Source: Actinomycetota bacterium | GTDB taxonomy: Bacteria; Actinomycetota; Thermoleophilia; RBG-16-64-13 | Direction: 5' to 3' | Length of the DNA: 35,598 nt | Assembly (NCBI GenBank): GCA_012729575.1 | Contig: JAAYCW010000110.1 | Span: forward strand, 1 to 35,598 | In this document: positions 32,424-35,598 of the stretch, piece after piece | Position numbering within the stretch: position 1 is the stretch's first letter | Layout of the letters: each line of letters opens with the position of its first letter | Program-made: the position numbers and the translations under genes | The notes under the pieces: model-generated | Seen by the model: the letters and a program-made list of their open reading frames with translations, nothing else | What the model was told of the DNA's origin: nothing | The model's database searches: none

Positions 32424-33815
32424 TCAGGTCCCTGAAACGGCGATCCCTTGAACGGCCACCGACGGCGTACGCACGCTGCCATGCAGCGGTATCCATCGTG
32501 CATCTCCACCCAGGTCGCTCACCGAACTGAGGAACTGCAGGAAGTCGGTAGCGATGGTCACCTCGCGAACCGGTCTGCCGGCCGCTCCCCCCTCGATGAG
32601 GCGCCCCGTCGCCCCAACGGATATCTCTCCGCTTACGGGGTTCACACCCGAGTGTAGGCCGGCGACGCTGTCCACGTATAGACCTTCACCGACTCGGGCC
32701 ATGACATGGGCCAGGTCGCCCTCGCCCGGTCTCACGATCAGGTTGGTCGCAGTCACGCCGGGCAGGCTCCGGTACGAGCCCCTGCCCGCGTTGCCGGTCG
32801 ACCGGGCTTCCCCATCTTCTTTGCGGGCCGTGTAGCTGCTGTGCAGATATGAACGAAGGATCCCGTTCTCGAATAATGTGGTCTTCTGTTGAGGAACCCC
32901 TTCTCCGTCAAAGGGGTTGGTCGCCATACCCCGAGCGGCCAGCCCGTCATCGTACAAAGTAAGCAGGGGTGAAGCGACCGCCTCCCCCAACCTACCGGCG
33001 AGCACTGATCTCCCTTTCTGCACGGCGTCCGCACTCAAGGCCTGCACTACGCTCGCGAGAAGAGCGGCCGCAACTTCGCTGTCGAACACCACCGCGTACG
33101 AACCGGTGGGGCAGGGACGAGCCCCGAGAAGTGCACTCGCCCTTTCGGCCGCATCCCGACCTGCGCGTTCCGAATCCAGAGTGGCAGGGTCCCGGCCCAG
33201 ACAGAACCCCAAGCCTGATTGACGGTCTCCCCCATGCCCGGCATGCGCTACCACATAGCCGAAACAGAATGATTGCTCCGCTTCGGCTTCGATCCCCTTC
33301 GTAGAGGCGATGGCGACACGAGCCTCCTCGTCCGAGTAAACGCTCTCTTCGACGACCTCGATTTCCGGAACCGCCAGAGCCGCGGCTTCGGCCTCCAAGG
33401 CTATCTTCGTCTTGGCCTCCAGACTCGTGCCGGATACTCCAGCGTGCCAAAGATCTGGAACCACCGGATAGCTTCTCGGAGGCACTTCGGGTAGGTCGGC
33501 GTAGGGATCCGCATCAGCAGCTCTGAGGTTGTCGACGGCCTGAGCGAGCACTCTGTCCAGACCACCCTGGCCGAGATCGGATGTACACGCATAGCCCACC
33601 CGGCCATCGCGGACCGCTCGCACGCCGAGCCCCCGCGGCTCGGCGACGGCGACCGCCTCTACCTCACGGCCGAATACTTTGATATTCACCGTCCTCCCGA
33701 ACTGGACGTACACCTCCAGATCGGCACCGACCCGGCGTCCCCGGGCTAGGACGGTCCGGGCCACCTGCAAAGGCGACGCCGGTCCGAGGCTGTTCCGAGC
33801 TGCGGAGCTCTTCAT
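32424..33815 (-). CDS. pmbA: TldE/PmbA-family metalloprotease subunit
   Basis: Two-domain TldD/PmbA fold signatures, no HExxxH, SLPGVTATNLIVRPGEGD; ATGA overlap with the upstream tldD. Confidence 0.88.
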   Translation of the reverse strand: MKSSAARNSLGPASPLQVARTVLARGRRVGADLEVYVQFGRTVNIKVFGREVEAVAVAEPRGLGVRAVRDGRVGYACTSDLGQGGLDRVLAQAVDNLRAADADPYADLPEVPPRSYPVVPDLWHAGVSGTSLEAKTKIALEAEAAALAVPEIEVVEESVYSDEEARVAIASTKGIEAEAEQSFCFGYVVAHAGHGGDRQSGLGFCLGRDPATLDSERAGRDAAERASALLGARPCPTGSYAVVFDSEVAAALLASVVQALSADAVQKGRSVLAGRLGEAVASPLLTLYDDGLAARGMATNPFDGEGVPQQKTTLFENGILRSYLHSSYTARKEDGEARSTGNAGRGSYRSLPGVTATNLIVRPGEGDLAHVMARVGEGLYVDSVAGLHSGVNPVSGEISVGATGRLIEGGAAGRPVREVTIATDFLQFLSSVSDLGGDARWIPLHGSVRTPSVAVQGIAVSGT

Positions 33816-35296
33816 GAAAGACTCGTGCCTCCTACGGTCAATTCCCGGATGCGTAGAGTAGGCTGGCCGGTGCCCACCGGCACTCCCTGGCCTTCCTTCC
33901 CGCAAGTGCCCGGCTTCATCTCCAGATCGTCCGCCACGGCATCTATACCCTGCAGTACCTCGAGGCCGCTGCCGATCAAGGTAGCACCTCGGACCGGCGT
34001 GGTGATCTTCCCATTCTCGATGAGATACCCCTCGGCTACTCCGAATACGAAATCCCCCGTGGCGGGATTCACCTCACCGCCCGATAACGACTTCGCGTAG
34101 AGAGCGCGAGGTGTATCGGCGATGATCTCTTGGGGGGTGTGCCGGTCCGCGCCGAAGTAGGTGTTCGTCATGCGCGGATAAGGCAGATAACGATAATCCT
34201 GCCGACGCCCGTTGCCCGTCAGCGTCAGCCCCAGCCGGACGGCACGTAGCCGATCGGTGAGATACCCGGTGAGCACCCCGGCCTCGATGAGCGTGGTTCG
34301 CTCGCTGGGAGTACCTTCATCGTCGCACGCTCCGGTCCCCCACATGCCCTCACCCAGGCCGTCGTCATAGGCGAACACGAACTCAGGAGCAACCCGACAG
34401 CCGATCTTCCCTTCCCAGACACTTGTCTTCTTGAGGATGTAGTCGGCCTCCAATCCGTGCCCGCAGGCCTCATGGAAGAGCACACCCCCGAAGCCGTTCG
34501 CCAAGACCACAGGCATGCGACCCGTCGGCGCCGGCTCTGAATCGAGCATCGTGACCGCTCTCCGTGCAACGTCGGTCGCGAGTGAGATCACTTCGTCGTC
34601 GTCGGGCAGCCTGAATCCGTCGCGCAGCGCGAGACCGTCGCGGCCGATCTGGATCAGTCCGCCCCTCTGTGTCATCACCGTGATGGCGAGCGATACGCGG
34701 ATGCGGTCGTCGCTCGACAGGAGACCATCCGACGTGGCTATCCACACCCGCTGCCGGCTCTCGGCATAACCCGCAATTACCTGACGCACCTCAGAAGACA
34801 CGGATCGCGCCGTTTCGTCGGCAATGTGCAGCAAGCGCGCTCTGCCGGCAGCGTCAGAGGGAATCTCCTTCTGAGTGACGCGTGGGGGCATGCTGGTCGG
34901 GGGCTTGCCTTCCGCCCGTTCGACCACGACCATGACTCCCATATCTCCCTGCGTCTGGGTACCGCTGAGTTCCCCCGCCAAACGTCCGAGAGCAGCCTCG
35001 TCAACCGCATCCGCATACCCGAACAACGAGGACAGACCGCGCGTGACTCTTATCGATCCGCCCAGATCGCTTGCAGAAGTGACGCTCTCCACCCTGCCGT
35101 CCTCCAGGCGCAAGGATAGCGATCGCCGCTCCTCCACGAAGAGGTCGGCCATGTCACCGCCGCCGCTCAGCGCGCAGGCCACCACCTGCCCGGCCATCTC
35201 CGCTGTAGGTCCCGTGTACTCCACAAAGCCTCCGCTCCCCCGCCGGTCCACACCGGCCCCATGTCTTGCAGGCAGCCTGCCTTCACACCACTTCAT
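33812..35296 (-). CDS. tldD: TldD-family metalloprotease subunit
   Basis: HEACGH zinc motif (HExxxH) in GGVLFHEACGHGLEADYI, DDEGTPSERTTLIEAGVLTGYL, RQDYRYLPYPRMTNT. Start uncertain (35296 or 35197). Confidence 0.92.
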   Translation of the reverse strand: MKWCEGRLPARHGAGVDRRGSGGFVEYTGPTAEMAGQVVACALSGGGDMADLFVEERRSLSLRLEDGRVESVTSASDLGGSIRVTRGLSSLFGYADAVDEAALGRLAGELSGTQTQGDMGVMVVVERAEGKPPTSMPPRVTQKEIPSDAAGRARLLHIADETARSVSSEVRQVIAGYAESRQRVWIATSDGLLSSDDRIRVSLAITVMTQRGGLIQIGRDGLALRDGFRLPDDDEVISLATDVARRAVTMLDSEPAPTGRMPVVLANGFGGVLFHEACGHGLEADYILKKTSVWEGKIGCRVAPEFVFAYDDGLGEGMWGTGACDDEGTPSERTTLIEAGVLTGYLTDRLRAVRLGLTLTGNGRRQDYRYLPYPRMTNTYFGADRHTPQEIIADTPRALYAKSLSGGEVNPATGDFVFGVAEGYLIENGKITTPVRGATLIGSGLEVLQGIDAVADDLEMKPGTCGKEGQGVPVGTGQPTLRIRELTVGGTSLS

Positions 35297-35372
35297 CCTA
35301 TAGCCGGTCGTCCCGGATCCGGGTTGGCTCCATGATAATCCCAGTTGCGTCCGAGGAGAACAGGAGCAGAGC

Positions 35373-35428
35373 AACGGCGCCGCCGGTCGCCGGGGCAAAA
35401 AGCCCGGCCCCAGACCGGCGGCGCCGTT
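35373..35428 (-). terminator. Large inverted repeat / stem-loop upstream of tldD
   Basis: 16-bp perfect arms (aacggcgccgccggtc / gaccggcggcgccgtt) around a second GC stem with an A5/T5 loop. Confidence 0.6.
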
Positions 35429-35467
35429 ACAAGCGCTGATGAGGCGCCGGCTGCCTATCCTAAGGGC

Positions 35468-35598
35468 TTACGCCAGCGGTATATCTCCCAGATTGATGTC
35501 TGCAGTCGTGGTGTCGAGATCTGCGAAGCGCTTGACCTTACGACCACTCTTGATCTCCAGGTCATAGACGCCGTCGGCGATCCCTTCAAACCAGAAGT
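35468..35598 (-). CDS. C-terminal fragment of an unidentified protein (possible beta-sandwich/carboxypeptidase-regulatory-like end), truncated by window end
   Basis: Open frame ending WFEGIADGVYDLEIKSGRKVKRFADLDTTTADINLGDIPLA*; not in the supplied ORF track because it runs off the window. Confidence 0.5.
   Translation of the reverse strand, partial: FWFEGIADGVYDLEIKSGRKVKRFADLDTTTADINLGDIPLA

Overview
High-GC window, probably from a non-model Actinomycetota lineage (inference from whiA, the gene order and GC content). It is mostly housekeeping sequence, mostly on the minus strand. Left to right it holds: a truncated RNase P RNA; an oppABCDF peptide importer; secG; a glycolytic run (gpmI-tpiA-pgk-gap) joined to whiA-rapZ; ogt; uvrC; a plus-strand acyl-CoA dehydrogenase/M42 peptidase pair; hflX-uvrA; a PrsW-family membrane protease coupled to an uncharacterised membrane-anchored protein; tRNA-Ala(GGC); rsfS; guaA; a PfkB-family sugar kinase; a D,D-carboxypeptidase; an uncharacterised plus-strand membrane protein; a small single-TM protein; pyrF; hup (HU); pyrE; a pmbA/tldD pair; and the C-terminus of an unidentified gene. 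I see no CRISPR array, transposon, prophage or clear defence system, and no convincing wholly new system. The items most worth a second look are the PrsW/anchored-protein pair, an oppA-oppB intergenic RNA hairpin with strand-specific G-U pairing, the absence of yvcK between rapZ and whiA, an inverted pair of identical extended -10 elements with apparent leaderless starts, and a PfkB kinase with an unusual GWGD motif. All assignments come from reading motifs by eye; no database search was run.
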